Source: Acanthamoeba sp. SK_2022b
Taxonomy: Eukaryota; Discosea; Longamoebia; Acanthamoebidae
Direction of reading: 5' to 3'
Assembly (NCBI GenBank): GCA_027943245.1
Contig: JANDJZ010001746.1
Span: forward strand, 310,001 to 374,000
Length of the DNA: 64,000 nt
Part shown: piece by piece, positions 8,182 to 17,468 of the stretch
How positions within the stretch are numbered: the first letter of the stretch is position 1
Layout: every line of letters begins with the position of its first letter
Translations under genes and position numbers: made by a program
Notes under the pieces: model-generated
Seen by the model: the letters and a program-made list of their open reading frames with translations, nothing else
Database searches by the model: none
Told to the model about the DNA's origin: nothing

Positions 8182-9280
8182 TCATAACCCGGCTTTCAAA
8201 CTTGCCTCAATGAATTTATCCAGGTCGCCATCCAGTACGGCCTGCGTGTTACGCGTTTCGACGTTGGTGCGCAAATCCTTGATGCGGGAGTCATCCAGCA
8301 CGTAAGAACGGATTTGGCTGCCCCAGCCGATGTCGGACTTGTTGTCTTCCATCGTCTGCTTATCAGCATTTTTCTTTTGCATCTCAAACTCGTACAGCTT
8401 GGCTCGCAGCTGTTTAAACGCTTGATCCTTGTTCTTATGCTGAGAACGATCGTTCTGGCACTGCACCACGATGTTGGTTGGCAGGTGAGTAATACGTACG
8501 GCGGATTCGGTTTTGTTGACGTGCTGACCGCCCGCACCGGAGGCGCGGTACACGTCGATACGCAGATCCGCCGGGTTGATTTCGATATCGATATCGTCGT
8601 CGACTTCCGGGTAGATGAACACCGAGCTGAACGAGGTGTGGCGACGGCCGCCGGAGTCGAACGGGCTCTTGCGCACCAGGCGGTGAACGCCGGTTTCAGT
8701 GCGCAACCAGCCGAACGCGTAGTCGCCGATGATCTTGATGGTGGCAGACTTCAGGCCCGCGACGTCGCCGTCGGACTCTTCGATCACTTCGGTCTTGAAA
8801 CCCTTGGCTTCAGCCCAGCGCAGGTACATGCGCAGCAGCATGCTGGCCCAGTCCTGCGCTTCGGTGCCGCCGGAGCCGGCCTGGATATCCAGGTAGCAGT
8901 CGGCGCTGTCGTATTCGCCGGAGAACATGCGGCGGAATTCCAACTGATCCAGCTTGCTCATCAGTTGATCCAGCTCAGCGACCGCTTCGTTGAAGGTCTC
9001 TTCATCGTCGGCTTCCACCGCCAGTTCCAGCAGCCCGCCGACGTCTTCGCCGCCCTGCTCCAGTTGATCGATGGTTTCAACGATGGCTTCCAGCGCGGCG
9101 CGCTCTTTGCCGAGCGCCTGTGCGCGCTCCGGCTCGTTCCAAACGTCCGGCTGCTCCAGCTCGGCGTTGACCTCTTCTAGGCGTTCCTTCTTGGCATCAT
9201 AGTCAAAGATACCCCCTAAGAACCGCAGTCCGCTCGGACAGGTCCTGAATTCGGTTTTTTACCGGGTTAATTTCAAACAT
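8182..9280 (-). CDS. prfB: Peptide chain release factor 2 (programmed frameshift)
   Basis: RF2 ends translation at UGA and UAA. The gene is read as two joined parts: 9280-9206 (25 codons, MFEINPVKN...) and, after a +1 shift at the UGA, 9204-8182, giving 365 residues as in E. coli. The stop-recognition SPF tripeptide is in RKSPFDSGG, and the catalytic GGQ is in SGAGGQHVN. The residue just before SGAGGQ is Ala, as in E. coli B and most bacteria, not the Thr of K-12. The reading frame from 9018 downward alone is not the whole gene. lysS follows after nine bases. Confidence 0.97.
9202..9217 (-). promoter_or_regulatory. RF2 autoregulatory +1 frameshift site
   Basis: The minus strand reads AGGGGG TAT CTT TGA C. 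The AGGGGG is an internal Shine-Dalgarno three bases before the slippery CTT, and the in-frame TGA is RF2's own stop codon. When RF2 is scarce, ribosomes slip past by one base and make the full protein. It is identical in layout to the E. coli site. Confidence 0.96.
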
Positions 9281-9446
9281 GGTTTCGTTCTTTTACGTTG
9301 ATGTCGTCGATGGCGGAATGCCATTGGAACCGCTAATTCTAACGGATCCGGGCGGCAGTTTATAGCGAGTTGGTCAGTTTTTGTGGCGATCGGGAAGGAT
9401 GCAAGGGATTGGAGAGCCCAATCCCCGAATTGTGTTCAATTTCGCC

Positions 9447-11180
9447 TCAGCGCGGCCAAAGATGCTGGATCAGCAGCTGCACGTTGCGGTTGCCGCGAAA
9501 CTCGTTGACGTCGAGCTTGTAGGCCAGTTCGACCTCGCGCACGCTGCTGTCCGGCCACAGCGTGGTGTCCACGTTGAACGCGATGCCGTCGAGCAGCGGG
9601 CCACCGCCGAGCGGTTCCACCATCAGCTTCAGGTGTTTCTCGCCCACCAGCCGCTGCTGCAGGATGCGGAATTTGCCGTCAAAGGTCGGTTCCGGGAACG
9701 CCTGGCCCCACGGGCCGCCCTCGCGCAGCAGCTCCGCCGTCGTCAGCGACAGCTCCTGCATCGCCAGTTCGCCGTCGGACCAGATCACCCCTTCCAGCAT
9801 CGCCGGATCGAGCCATTCTCCCACCAGCTCGCCGAAGCGCTGGCGGAACTCGTCGAACCTGGCCTCTTCCAGCGACAGCCCGGCCGCCATCGCGTGGCCG
9901 CCAAACTTCATCATCAGGCCGGGGTTCAGCATATCCAGCCGCTCCAGCGCGTCGCGCATGTGCAGGCCGGGCACCGAACGGCCGGAGCCTTTCAGGATGC
10001 CGTCACCCGCCGGTGCGAACGCGATCACCGGGCGGTGGAAACGCTCTTTGATACGTGAAGCGAGGATACCCACCACGCCCTGGTGCCATTCCGGGTGATA
10101 CATCGCCAGCCCGTAAGGCAGCTCGGTGCTGGTGCGCTCCAACTGGTCGCACAGCTGCAGGGCTTCCACCTGCATGCCCTGCTCAATCTCGCGCCGCGTC
10201 TGGTTCAACGCGTCGAGATCGTTGGCCAGCATACGCGCCTGCGCGATGTCGTCGCTCAGCAGCAGCGCCACGCCGATCGACATGTCGTCCAGCCTGCCGG
10301 CGGCGTTGAGACGCGGGCCGAGGGCGAAACCGAGATCGTTGGCCGCCAGCTGGCGGGCGTCGCGGTTAGCTACCTCAAGCAGCGCGCGGATGCCCGGACG
10401 GCATTTGCCGGCGCGGATGCGGTTTAACCCCTGATACACCAGAATGCGGTTGTTGGCGTCCAGCGGCACCACGTCGGCCACGGTGCCGAGCGCCACCAGA
10501 TCCAGCAGTTCCGCCAGATTGGGCATCGCCAGCGCGCGCTGTTCGAACCAGCCGCTGTCCCGCAGCCGGGCGCGCAGCGCCAACATCAGGTAGAACGCGA
10601 CGCCCACTCCGGCCAGCGATTTGGACGGGAAGGCGCAGCCGCGCAGGTTGGGATTGACGATCGCTTCGGCCGCCGGCAGAGTCTCGCCCGGCAGGTGGTG
10701 ATCGGTCACCAGCACCTGCATGCCCTTGGCGTGCGCCACGTCGACGCCGGCGTGCGAGGAGATGCCGTTATCGACGGTGACGATCAGCTCCGCGCCGCGC
10801 GCCGCCGCCTGCTCCACTACTTCGGGGCTCAGGCCGTAGCCGTCTTCAAAGCGGTTCGGCACCAGGTAGTCGACGGTTGCGCCGCCCATGCTGCGCAGCG
10901 CCAGCACCGTCAGCGCGGTGCTGGTGGCGCCGTCGGCGTCGAAATCGCCCACCACCATGATGCGGCGACCGTCGGCCAGCGCCTGTTGCAGCAGGCTGAC
11001 AGCGTCGTCGATGCCGTCCAGCTGTTGCCAGGGCAACATGCCCTTGACGCCGCGCTCCAGCTCCTGCTCACCCTGCACGCCGCGCAGGGCGTAAAGCCGG
11101 CGCAGCAGCGGCGGCAAACTGGCGGGCAGATGCGTGTCGTCCGCCGCCGGACGGCGGCGTAGTTGCGTTTTAATACTCAC
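9447..11180 (-). CDS. recJ: Single-stranded-DNA-specific exonuclease RecJ
   Basis: A 577-residue 5'-3' single-strand DNA exonuclease of the DHH family, used in RecF-pathway recombination and mismatch repair. Metal-binding motifs are visible: VVGDFDADG (motif I, about residue 77), VTVDNG and the DHH of VTDHHLPG (about residue 160). DHHA1 and OB-type domains fill the C-terminal half. Length matches E. coli RecJ. The start is GTG at 11180, seven bases after the dsbC stop, so translation is probably coupled. Confidence 0.97.
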   Translation of the reverse strand: MSIKTQLRRRPAADDTHLPASLPPLLRRLYALRGVQGEQELERGVKGMLPWQQLDGIDDAVSLLQQALADGRRIMVVGDFDADGATSTALTVLALRSMGGATVDYLVPNRFEDGYGLSPEVVEQAAARGAELIVTVDNGISSHAGVDVAHAKGMQVLVTDHHLPGETLPAAEAIVNPNLRGCAFPSKSLAGVGVAFYLMLALRARLRDSGWFEQRALAMPNLAELLDLVALGTVADVVPLDANNRILVYQGLNRIRAGKCRPGIRALLEVANRDARQLAANDLGFALGPRLNAAGRLDDMSIGVALLLSDDIAQARMLANDLDALNQTRREIEQGMQVEALQLCDQLERTSTELPYGLAMYHPEWHQGVVGILASRIKERFHRPVIAFAPAGDGILKGSGRSVPGLHMRDALERLDMLNPGLMMKFGGHAMAAGLSLEEARFDEFRQRFGELVGEWLDPAMLEGVIWSDGELAMQELSLTTAELLREGGPWGQAFPEPTFDGKFRILQQRLVGEKHLKLMVEPLGGGPLLDGIAFNVDTTLWPDSSVREVELAYKLDVNEFRGNRNVQLLIQHLWPR

Positions 11181-11186
11181 CGGCGA

Positions 11187-11903
11187 TTAACCACCGGCTT
11201 TGGTGGCGGCCTGGTGCGCATCCAGCATGGCGGCCATTTCTTTTGGCCCCTGATAGCCCGGGATCATCATGCCGTTTTCCAGAATGATCGCCGGCGTGCC
11301 CTGAATGCCGAACTGCACGCCCAGCTCGTAATGCTTGCTGATGTCAGTTTTGCAGGTGGCCGGAGAGATGGCGTCGCCCTTCATGGCGGCGTCGAACGCC
11401 TTGGCCTTGTCGGCGGTACACCAGATAGACTGCATGTCTTTCTCAGCCTGGGAAGCCAGCCCCTGACGCGGGAACGCCAGATAACGCACGGTGATGCCCA
11501 GATCGTTGTACTCTTTCATCTGCTGGTGCAGCTTATGGCAGTAACCGCAGGTGATATCGGTGAACACGGTGATCACGTGTTTCTCTTTCGGCGCTTTGTA
11601 GACGATCATCTGATCTTTCAGCGCGTCCATCTTGCTGCTCAGCAGTTGGTTGGTCACGTTGACCGGCTCTTTGCCGCTGACGTCGAACAGCGGGCCCTGC
11701 AGGATGTGCTTGCCGTCTTCGGAGGCGTACAGCACGCCGCTGTCGGTCAGCACGGTTTTCAGGCCGTTAACCGGCGAAGGCTGCACGTCCGCCTGCTGGA
11801 TACCCAGGCTGGCGAGCGCTTTTTTGATCGCCGCGTCATCGGCATGGGCGGCACCGGTCACCGAAGCCACCAGCAGAGAGAGCAGCATTAAACCTTTTTT
11901 CAT
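11187..11903 (-). CDS. dsbC: Periplasmic disulfide isomerase DsbC
   Basis: A 238-residue precursor with a Sec signal peptide (MKKGLMLLSLLVASVTGAAHA, cleaved near residue 21), an N-terminal dimerization domain and a thioredoxin domain. The active site is C119-G-Y-C122 in DITCGYCHK; a second cysteine pair (WCTADK and ATCKTD) forms the structural disulfide. It reshuffles wrong disulfides in the periplasm and is kept reduced by DsbD. The ATG at 11903 was chosen because it begins the signal peptide; a longer frame extending upstream is spurious. It lies between xerD and recJ as in E. coli. Confidence 0.97.
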   Translation of the reverse strand: MKKGLMLLSLLVASVTGAAHADDAAIKKALASLGIQQADVQPSPVNGLKTVLTDSGVLYASEDGKHILQGPLFDVSGKEPVNVTNQLLSSKMDALKDQMIVYKAPKEKHVITVFTDITCGYCHKLHQQMKEYNDLGITVRYLAFPRQGLASQAEKDMQSIWCTADKAKAFDAAMKGDAISPATCKTDISKHYELGVQFGIQGTPAIILENGMMIPGYQGPKEMAAMLDAHQAATKAGG

Positions 11904-11929
11904 TGTTCCAATCCTTTCGAACCCGCCGC

Positions 11930-12829
11930 TCAGGCGCGCGGGTGATGCTGTTGATGTAGCTGTTTCAGTCGTTCGGTCGCTACATGAGTATAAATTTGCG
12001 TGGTCGAGAGATCGCTGTGCCCTAACAACATCTGTACGACACGGAGATCGGCCCCATGGTTCAGCAAATGGGTGGCGAACGCGTGCCGCAACACGTGCGG
12101 CGACAGACGTTCGCTGTCGATGCCCGCAAGGATGGCATAGTGTTTGATGCGATGCCAGAACGTCTGTCGGGTCATTTGCTGGCAACGGGTGCTGGGGAAC
12201 AGCACATCCAGCGTCTGGCCGTTGACCAGCCAAGGGCGGCCATGTTCCAGATAATTTTCGATCCAGTAGACCGCCTCTTCACCCAGCGGCACCAGCCGCT
12301 CCTTGTTGCCCTTGCCGATCACCCGCACCACGCCCTGGCGCAGGCTGACGTCGCTGATGCTCAGCCCCACCAGTTCGGAAACCCGCAGCCCGGTGGCGTA
12401 CAACACTTCGAGCATCGCCTTGTCGCGCAGCTCCAGCGGTTGATCGACGCAGGGCGCCTGCAACAGCGCATCGACCTGCGCCTCGCTCAGATCCTTCGGC
12501 AAACGCTGCGGCAGTTTGGGAGACGCCAGCTGCGCGGTGGGATCGTCGGCGCGCAGTTTTTCGCGATACAGGTACTGAAACAGGCGGCGCATGGCGCTCA
12601 GCAAACGCGCGGAGCTGGTGGCCTTGTAGCCGCCGTCCACCCGCTCGGCGAGAAAGGCCTGCAGATCCAACGCCTGCGCCTGCAGCAAGGCGGTGTTTTG
12701 ATGGCCAAGCCAGGTGCCCAGGGCCTGCAAATCCAGCCGGTAGGAGGCCAGCGTATTTTCCGCCAGGTTGCGCTCAAGCCACAGCGCATCCAGGAATTGT
12801 TCAATCAGCGCATTGTCTTGCTGTTGCAC
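11930..12829 (-). CDS. xerD: Site-specific tyrosine recombinase XerD
   Basis: A 299-residue recombinase that, with XerC and FtsK, resolves chromosome dimers at dif. The core-binding domain is near residues 8-90. The catalytic residues appear as R in GLRVSEL, K in GKGNKERLVP, H and R in HVLRHAFATHLL, H in LLGHSDLST and the nucleophile Y in TQIYTHV. I chose the GTG at 12829: it has GAGAGG five bases upstream and gives the E. coli length. In-frame ATGs at 12850 and 12865 would add 7 or 12 residues. dsbC follows after 26 bases. Confidence 0.95.
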   Translation of the reverse strand: MQQQDNALIEQFLDALWLERNLAENTLASYRLDLQALGTWLGHQNTALLQAQALDLQAFLAERVDGGYKATSSARLLSAMRRLFQYLYREKLRADDPTAQLASPKLPQRLPKDLSEAQVDALLQAPCVDQPLELRDKAMLEVLYATGLRVSELVGLSISDVSLRQGVVRVIGKGNKERLVPLGEEAVYWIENYLEHGRPWLVNGQTLDVLFPSTRCQQMTRQTFWHRIKHYAILAGIDSERLSPHVLRHAFATHLLNHGADLRVVQMLLGHSDLSTTQIYTHVATERLKQLHQQHHPRA

Positions 12830-12935
12830 GCGGTCCTCTCTTTGTTGCATTTCCACCCGCGCCATTATGCCTTAAGCCGACGCAAATCAGGTATACTCGC
12901 TGCAATTCTCTAAACAGCAACGTAACGGTTTACAC

Positions 12936-13454
12936 ATGAAGATTGGTCTGTTTTACGGCTCCAGCACCTGCTACACCGAGATGGCGGCAGAAAAAATCCG
13001 TGAGATTCTGGGTGAAGACCTGGTCGACCTGCACAACCTGAAAGACGTCTCTCCCAAGCTGATGGAGGACTATTCCATTCTGATCCTCGGTATCCCGACC
13101 TGGGATTTCGGCGAACTGCAGGAAGACTGGGAAGCGATCTGGCCGCAGCTGCCGGCGCTGGATCTGAAAGGCAAGATCGTCGCCATGTACGGCATGGGCG
13201 ATCAGCTCGGTTACGGTGAGTGGTTCCTCGACGCGCTGGGCATGCTGCACGATCAGATCGCGCCGCTGGGCGTACAGTTCATCGGCTTCTGGCCGACCGA
13301 CGGCTTCGAGTTCACCAGCCCCAAACCGCTGAGCGCCGACGGCAAACACTTCGTTGGCCTGGCGCTCGATGAGGTCAACCAATACGATCTGAGCGAAGAG
13401 CGCCTGCAGCAATGGTGCGAGCAGATCCTGTTGGAGATGGAGCCGCTGCTGTAG
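12936..13454 (+). CDS. fldB: Flavodoxin FldB
   Basis: A 172-residue cytoplasmic FMN electron carrier. The phosphate-binding loop is [15 protein letters not shown] at the N-terminus, and the flavin-stacking loops are IPTWDFGE (about residue 56) and [11 protein letters not shown] (about 90). Length and the divergent position to xerD match E. coli FldB, which is induced through SoxRS. No SoxS box was confirmed in the 106-base gap shared with xerD. Confidence 0.96.
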   Translation: MKIGLFYGSSTCYTEMAAEKIREILGEDLVDLHNLKDVSPKLMEDYSILILGIPTWDFGELQEDWEAIWPQLPALDLKGKIVAMYGMGDQLGYGEWFLDALGMLHDQIAPLGVQFIGFWPTDGFEFTSPKPLSADGKHFVGLALDEVNQYDLSEERLQQWCEQILLEMEPLL

Positions 13455-13460
13455 CCGCTG

Positions 13461-13484
13461 TCGGGCGCTGAGCGCGCCCGATTT
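13461..13484 (+). terminator. Terminator between fldB and creD
   Basis: TCGGGCGC and GCGCCCGA pair over a five-base loop six bases after the fldB stop, followed by TTT. It stands between convergent genes and may act both ways. Confidence 0.65.
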
Positions 13485-13490
13485 CCCCAC

Positions 13491-14855
13491 TTATTTCCAC
13501 AGACGGAAGCGTGGCTCCTCTTCCCCGGCCGGCGTTTCCTTGGTCAACCGCGCCGGATCCGCCACCTGATACCAGTCCAGCTTGCGCGTCAACAGCATAA
13601 TGCCCGCCAGAATGGCGAACAGCAGCCCCGCCCCCAACACCAACGCATTGTCCTCCGACTGCAACAGCAAATAGAGCACGCCGTACAACAGCAATAGGCT
13701 CGCGGCGAACAGCGCACCGCGCAGCTTGCCGCGCAGTACGGCGCTCAGATAGAAGCCGATCAGACCGCTGCAGGCGATGCTGGCCGCCAGGTAAGCGAGA
13801 GCGAATCCCAGGTGTTCGGAGAAGGCCAGCAGAATCAGGTAGAACAACACCAGCGCCGCGCCCACCAACAGGTACTGAATTGGGTGCACCCGCAGCCCGG
13901 TCAGGGTTTCGAACAGGAAAAACGCCATAAACGTCAGCCCGATAAACAGCAGCGCGTATTTGACCGCGCGCTCGGCCAGCTGATAGTGATCGACCGGTTC
14001 GACCAGGCTGGCGCTGAAGGCCGGCAGCTTGTCCTCATCGATAATGCTATCGTCGTAATGGAACGCACTGTTGATATTGTTGGCGAACCAGGTGCTGCGC
14101 CAGCGAGCGCTAAACCCTTGCTCCGTCACCTTGCGTTCATCAGGCAGGAAGTTGCCGAGGAAATTCGGGTGCGGCCAGTTGCTTTGCAGCTGCAATTCGC
14201 TGCTGCGCCCCAGCGGCACCAGCGACAGGCTGCTGGTGCCCGCCAGCGTCAGGGTGAAGTCGGCGTTCAGCCCCTCTTTTTGTTGCAGCGCCGCCAGCGT
14301 CAGCGGTGCGTGGATCCCCTGGCGCAACGATCCCACGCCGGTGCCCGGTTCAAACGCCACCGGCTGCGTTATTTCCAGAGGAGAAATGCTCTTGATGCCG
14401 CGAGAGTCGCTCAGCGCCACCAGCAGGAACGGCTGGCCGAGGGTCACGTTGGCACGTTGCAAATCCGCCAGTTCCGGCTGGCCGAAACGCACCTTGAAGT
14501 TCAGCGGCCCCTGGTAAACCTGCGTCTGATAAATGCCCAGTTTACGCACCTCTACTTTCGGCGCCCCCAGCACCTGAAGCGACTCCGGCAGCAAATAGCG
14601 GTAATGCTGCACCCGCTGCACTACCGTTTGTCCTTTCTCGTCTTTCTTCTCTTCTCGTTCGACGTAGGGAATGACAATCAACGGGCCGAGCACGCGCTGT
14701 GCCCCGCTGGTGCTTTCGCTTACCTGCCCGACCACGCTTTGCCGATAGCCGCTGCGTTCGTCGATCACGCTCATCAGTTGGGCGATGGGGATCAACATCA
14801 CCACCATCAATCCCAGCAGCGTGGTTATTTTCCAGAAAAGTACCGATTTCATCAT
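13491..14855 (-). CDS. creD: Inner-membrane protein CreD
   Basis: A 454-residue inner-membrane protein with one N-terminal membrane segment, a large periplasmic domain (about residues 35-300) and a cluster of five or six membrane segments in the last 150 residues. This is the layout of E. coli CreD (CET family), the main target of CreBC; it affects envelope integrity and colicin tolerance, but its biochemical role is not known. The start has GAGGAG five bases before ATGATG. A perfect Cre tag lies 64 bases upstream, so it can be made from its own CreB-activated promoter as well as from the creBC transcript. Confidence 0.93.
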   Translation of the reverse strand: MMKSVLFWKITTLLGLMVVMLIPIAQLMSVIDERSGYRQSVVGQVSESTSGAQRVLGPLIVIPYVEREEKKDEKGQTVVQRVQHYRYLLPESLQVLGAPKVEVRKLGIYQTQVYQGPLNFKVRFGQPELADLQRANVTLGQPFLLVALSDSRGIKSISPLEITQPVAFEPGTGVGSLRQGIHAPLTLAALQQKEGLNADFTLTLAGTSSLSLVPLGRSSELQLQSNWPHPNFLGNFLPDERKVTEQGFSARWRSTWFANNINSAFHYDDSIIDEDKLPAFSASLVEPVDHYQLAERAVKYALLFIGLTFMAFFLFETLTGLRVHPIQYLLVGAALVLFYLILLAFSEHLGFALAYLAASIACSGLIGFYLSAVLRGKLRGALFAASLLLLYGVLYLLLQSEDNALVLGAGLLFAILAGIMLLTRKLDWYQVADPARLTKETPAGEEEPRFRLWK

Positions 14856-14918
14856 GCTCGCTCCTCATAGGTAATGAGGCCACGATAAAACCCGCAGGTG
14901 AAATCAGAATGTGGTTAT

Positions 14919-14934
14919 GTGAAGGGAAGGTGAA
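14919..14934 (-). promoter_or_regulatory. Cre tag (CreB binding site) before creD
   Basis: On the minus strand the site reads TTCAC-CTTCCC-TTCAC, an exact match to the published CreB direct repeat TTCACnnnnnnTTCAC. It lies directly after the creC stop and 64 bases before the creD start. A third TTCAC on the same strand is at 14898-14902. Confidence 0.85.
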
Positions 14935-14935
14935 G

Positions 14936-16354
14936 TCACAGCGATAACCTGAAAGTCGCTTCCACCCCGTGCGGCCGGCGGTTGCGCAGGTGAATGCCGC
15001 CATGATGCAGGCGGGCGACCTCCTGCACGAAGTTCAGCCCCAGCCCGCTGCTTTTTGGCCGTTCGGCGCGCGGCAGCGAATAAAAACGTTCGAACACCTT
15101 ATCGAGCGCATAGTCCGGAATGCCGCTGCCGTCATCGCAAACGCTGATGCAGTAGTGCTGTTCCCGCCGTTCGCCTCGTACGCTGACGCAACCACCCGGC
15201 GGGGTAAAGTCGATCGCGTTGTCCAGCAGGTTGGTCAGCGCCTGGCTGATCAGCAACGCATCGCCGTTCAGCGTCACCTCTGCCAGCGCCTCCAATTGTA
15301 ACCTGACGCCGCGCTGCGTCGCCTGCGCCTCTTTGCCCGCCACCGTCTGGCTGACCAGCGCCGCGATCGCGATGGGCGCGGTCTCCATGTCTGGCCGACT
15401 CTCCAGCCGCGCCTGCACCAGCAGTTTGTCCACCAGCTGCTGGATGCGTGCGCTTTGCTGCTCGATATTGGTGAGAAAACGCCGGGCGGTCTCCGGCGGC
15501 GGCAACTCTTGCAACAGCTCTGCCGCGCCCCTGATCGCCGCCAGCGGGCTTTTCAGCTCATGCGTCAGGGTATGTGCATACTGTTCGATATATGCTTTGC
15601 CTTCCAGCTTCAGTCGCATGCTCTCCAGCGCCTGCGCCAGCTGCGTCAGTTCCCGGCCGCCCACTTTGGGCAGCGGCGCGTTTTCTCCCTGCGCCACCCC
15701 GTCGGCATAGCGCACCAGCCGGCCTATCGAACGGGTGATCCACCAGACGAATACCGCCCCGATCAGCAACGCGATCCCCAGCAGCAATGCGCCGGCCCAC
15801 AGAATGCGCCGTTCGCTGCGTTTGATCACCGGCGCCATGGTGCTGTTGGGTTTGCCCACGGTGAGTACGCCGATAATACGCCCTTGTTCTATCACCGGCG
15901 CGGCCACATACATCACCGAACTGTTTTCATCCTGCGGGTCGCTGCGGGTACTGCGGGCGCCGTACTGGCCGCGCAGCGTCCGATAAACGTCATTCCAGCG
16001 CGAATAGTCCTGCCCCTGCGCGCGGCCGGCAGAATCGAAGATAACTCGCCCCTGGGCATCGGTAAGATAGACGTGGTATTCGCTGCGATCCTTGCGGATG
16101 CCGGAGATATTTGCGCCGATCGGCCGCTGGTTCAGCTGCGTAAACGCCTGCGCCAGTTGACCATGCGCCGCATCGCCGCGCTGCATGTCCTGACGGGCGA
16201 TCTGCGCCAGCAGGTTGGCGGTATCCACCAGCGTGCCTTCGGTAGCGCGCCGCACGCCGGGCTTCACTTCCTGGACGAAAATGCTCAGCACGAAGTACCC
16301 GGCCACCGCCACGATCAGAAAATATCCCAGCAGCAGGCGCAGGCCAATTTTCAT
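14936..16354 (-). CDS. creC: Sensor histidine kinase CreC
   Basis: A 472-residue membrane sensor kinase. A first membrane segment (residues 5-26), a periplasmic sensor domain (to about 180) and a second membrane segment (183-205) precede HAMP, a HisKA domain with the phospho-His in LTHELKSPLAAIRG, and an HATPase domain with N (LTNLLDNAIDF), G1 (DDGSGIP) and G2 (SGLGLNFV) boxes. It responds to growth on poor carbon sources in E. coli. Its start overlaps the creB stop as ATGA. Confidence 0.95.
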   Translation of the reverse strand: MKIGLRLLLGYFLIVAVAGYFVLSIFVQEVKPGVRRATEGTLVDTANLLAQIARQDMQRGDAAHGQLAQAFTQLNQRPIGANISGIRKDRSEYHVYLTDAQGRVIFDSAGRAQGQDYSRWNDVYRTLRGQYGARSTRSDPQDENSSVMYVAAPVIEQGRIIGVLTVGKPNSTMAPVIKRSERRILWAGALLLGIALLIGAVFVWWITRSIGRLVRYADGVAQGENAPLPKVGGRELTQLAQALESMRLKLEGKAYIEQYAHTLTHELKSPLAAIRGAAELLQELPPPETARRFLTNIEQQSARIQQLVDKLLVQARLESRPDMETAPIAIAALVSQTVAGKEAQATQRGVRLQLEALAEVTLNGDALLISQALTNLLDNAIDFTPPGGCVSVRGERREQHYCISVCDDGSGIPDYALDKVFERFYSLPRAERPKSSGLGLNFVQEVARLHHGGIHLRNRRPHGVEATFRLSL

Positions 16355-17046
16355 GGCTGGCGGCTCACGCTGTAGCCCAATCCGCGGTGGGTGTGGATGG
16401 GCGGCTCACCGGGTTCCACCGCACGCAGCTTGGCGCGCAGCGTTTTGATGTGGGTGTCGACGGTGCGATCCAGGCTTTCTTCCGCCTGCGCCCAAACGCT
16501 TTCCATCAGTTGCTGCCGCGAGAACACCCGTCCGGGCGCCAACAGCAGAGTCTTCAGCAGCAGGTATTCGTAACGGGTCAGCGGCAGCGGCCGCTGATGG
16601 TAGGAGATGGTGGCCGCGTCTTCGTCGAGCGTGAAAGCGCCGAAATGGTAGCGCGCGCTCTGTTGCAAGCGCTGCTGCTTATACAGGCGGCGCAAAATGG
16701 TGCGCACCCGTGCACTGACCTCGCGAGGGGAGAACGGCTTGGCGACATAGTCGTCGGCGCCGATCTCCAGCCCGATCAGGCGATCCACTTCATCACTGCG
16801 GGCGGTAAGAAACAGAATCGGCAGATCGGCCGCCTGAGCCAGCAGGCGGCGACACAATTCAAAGCCGTTGATATCCGGCAAGCCGACATCGAGGATAGCG
16901 AGCGCGGGCGCGCCTTGCGCCAGCGCCTGCAACGCCGGTTCCGCGCGTTCGAACCAGCGCACCTCGAAGCCTTCGCTCTCCAGCGTGTAAACCAACGTAT
17001 CGGCAATGCTGGGTTCATCCTCCACCAACCAGAGTACGGGTTTCAT
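16351..17046 (-). CDS. creB: Response regulator CreB (OmpR family)
   Basis: A 231-residue regulator with an N-terminal receiver domain (acidic pocket near residues 10-11, phospho-Asp in LAILDVGLPDINGF, conserved K in YVAKPFSPRE) and a C-terminal winged helix ending TLRAKLRAVEPGEPPIHTHR-type. CreC phosphorylates it and it binds TTCAC repeats. Its ATG shares one base with the ygfX stop (TGATG) and its stop overlaps creC, so ygfX, creB and creC are tightly coupled. creA is not next to it here. Confidence 0.95.
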   Translation of the reverse strand: MKPVLWLVEDEPSIADTLVYTLESEGFEVRWFERAEPALQALAQGAPALAILDVGLPDINGFELCRRLLAQAADLPILFLTARSDEVDRLIGLEIGADDYVAKPFSPREVSARVRTILRRLYKQQRLQQSARYHFGAFTLDEDAATISYHQRPLPLTRYEYLLLKTLLLAPGRVFSRQQLMESVWAQAEESLDRTVDTHIKTLRAKLRAVEPGEPPIHTHRGLGYSVSRQP

Positions 17047-17468
17047 CAGGCCTCCTCGCCGTCACCCGCCGGCGGATACAGCAACAGCTGCCGCAGGTGA
17101 CGCCACTCCTCTTTGCTCATGCAGTCGGAAGCCAGCCACAACCGGCGGCGCTTTTTGCCCTCCGTCGGCTGCAGCGTCAGCAGCATGCCGTAACCCGGCA
17201 TCCACGGTTTTTTCGCCAGCCGCCACTCGCGGCCGTGCCAGCTGAAGCGCCGGTCCGCCAGCAGCCGCAGCTCGCCCTGCACCGCGGCGATGCGCTTCTG
17301 GCTGCGAATGCACTGAAACACCACCAGCGTCAGCAACACCAGCCAGAGCGGGCCCAAGCCTTCCGGCCAGGGCGAAATCAGGATCAGCAGGATCAGAACG
17401 CCGTGGGTCAACAGGGAAAACAGCTGAGTGCGCCAGGAAATGCGGATATCACATCGCCACTGGGCCAC
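17046..17468 (-). CDS. ygfX: YgfX (CptA) inner-membrane protein
   Basis: A 140-residue protein with two close membrane segments (about residues 16-33 and 38-53) and a soluble C-terminal part rich in basic and Trp residues. It matches YgfX/CptA, reported in E. coli as a growth-inhibiting toxin acting on FtsZ and MreB and counteracted by its partner SdhE (CptB); in Serratia sp. ATCC 39006 the sdhE-ygfX pair has been studied with respiration and prodigiosin phenotypes. The start is GTG at 17468, 20 bases inside the end of sdhE. The toxin role is contested in the literature. Confidence 0.9.
   Translation of the reverse strand: MAQWRCDIRISWRTQLFSLLTHGVLILLILISPWPEGLGPLWLVLLTLVVFQCIRSQKRIAAVQGELRLLADRRFSWHGREWRLAKKPWMPGYGMLLTLQPTEGKKRRRLWLASDCMSKEEWRHLRQLLLYPPAGDGEEA

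Noticed and set aside
6703..8187. A 494-codon open frame antisense to lysS
   Set aside because: It mirrors lysS codons and has no domain; lysS is certain.
8182..9280. prfB as a broken gene because of an in-frame TGA
   Set aside because: The stop is the RF2 autoregulatory frameshift site, with all its elements present.
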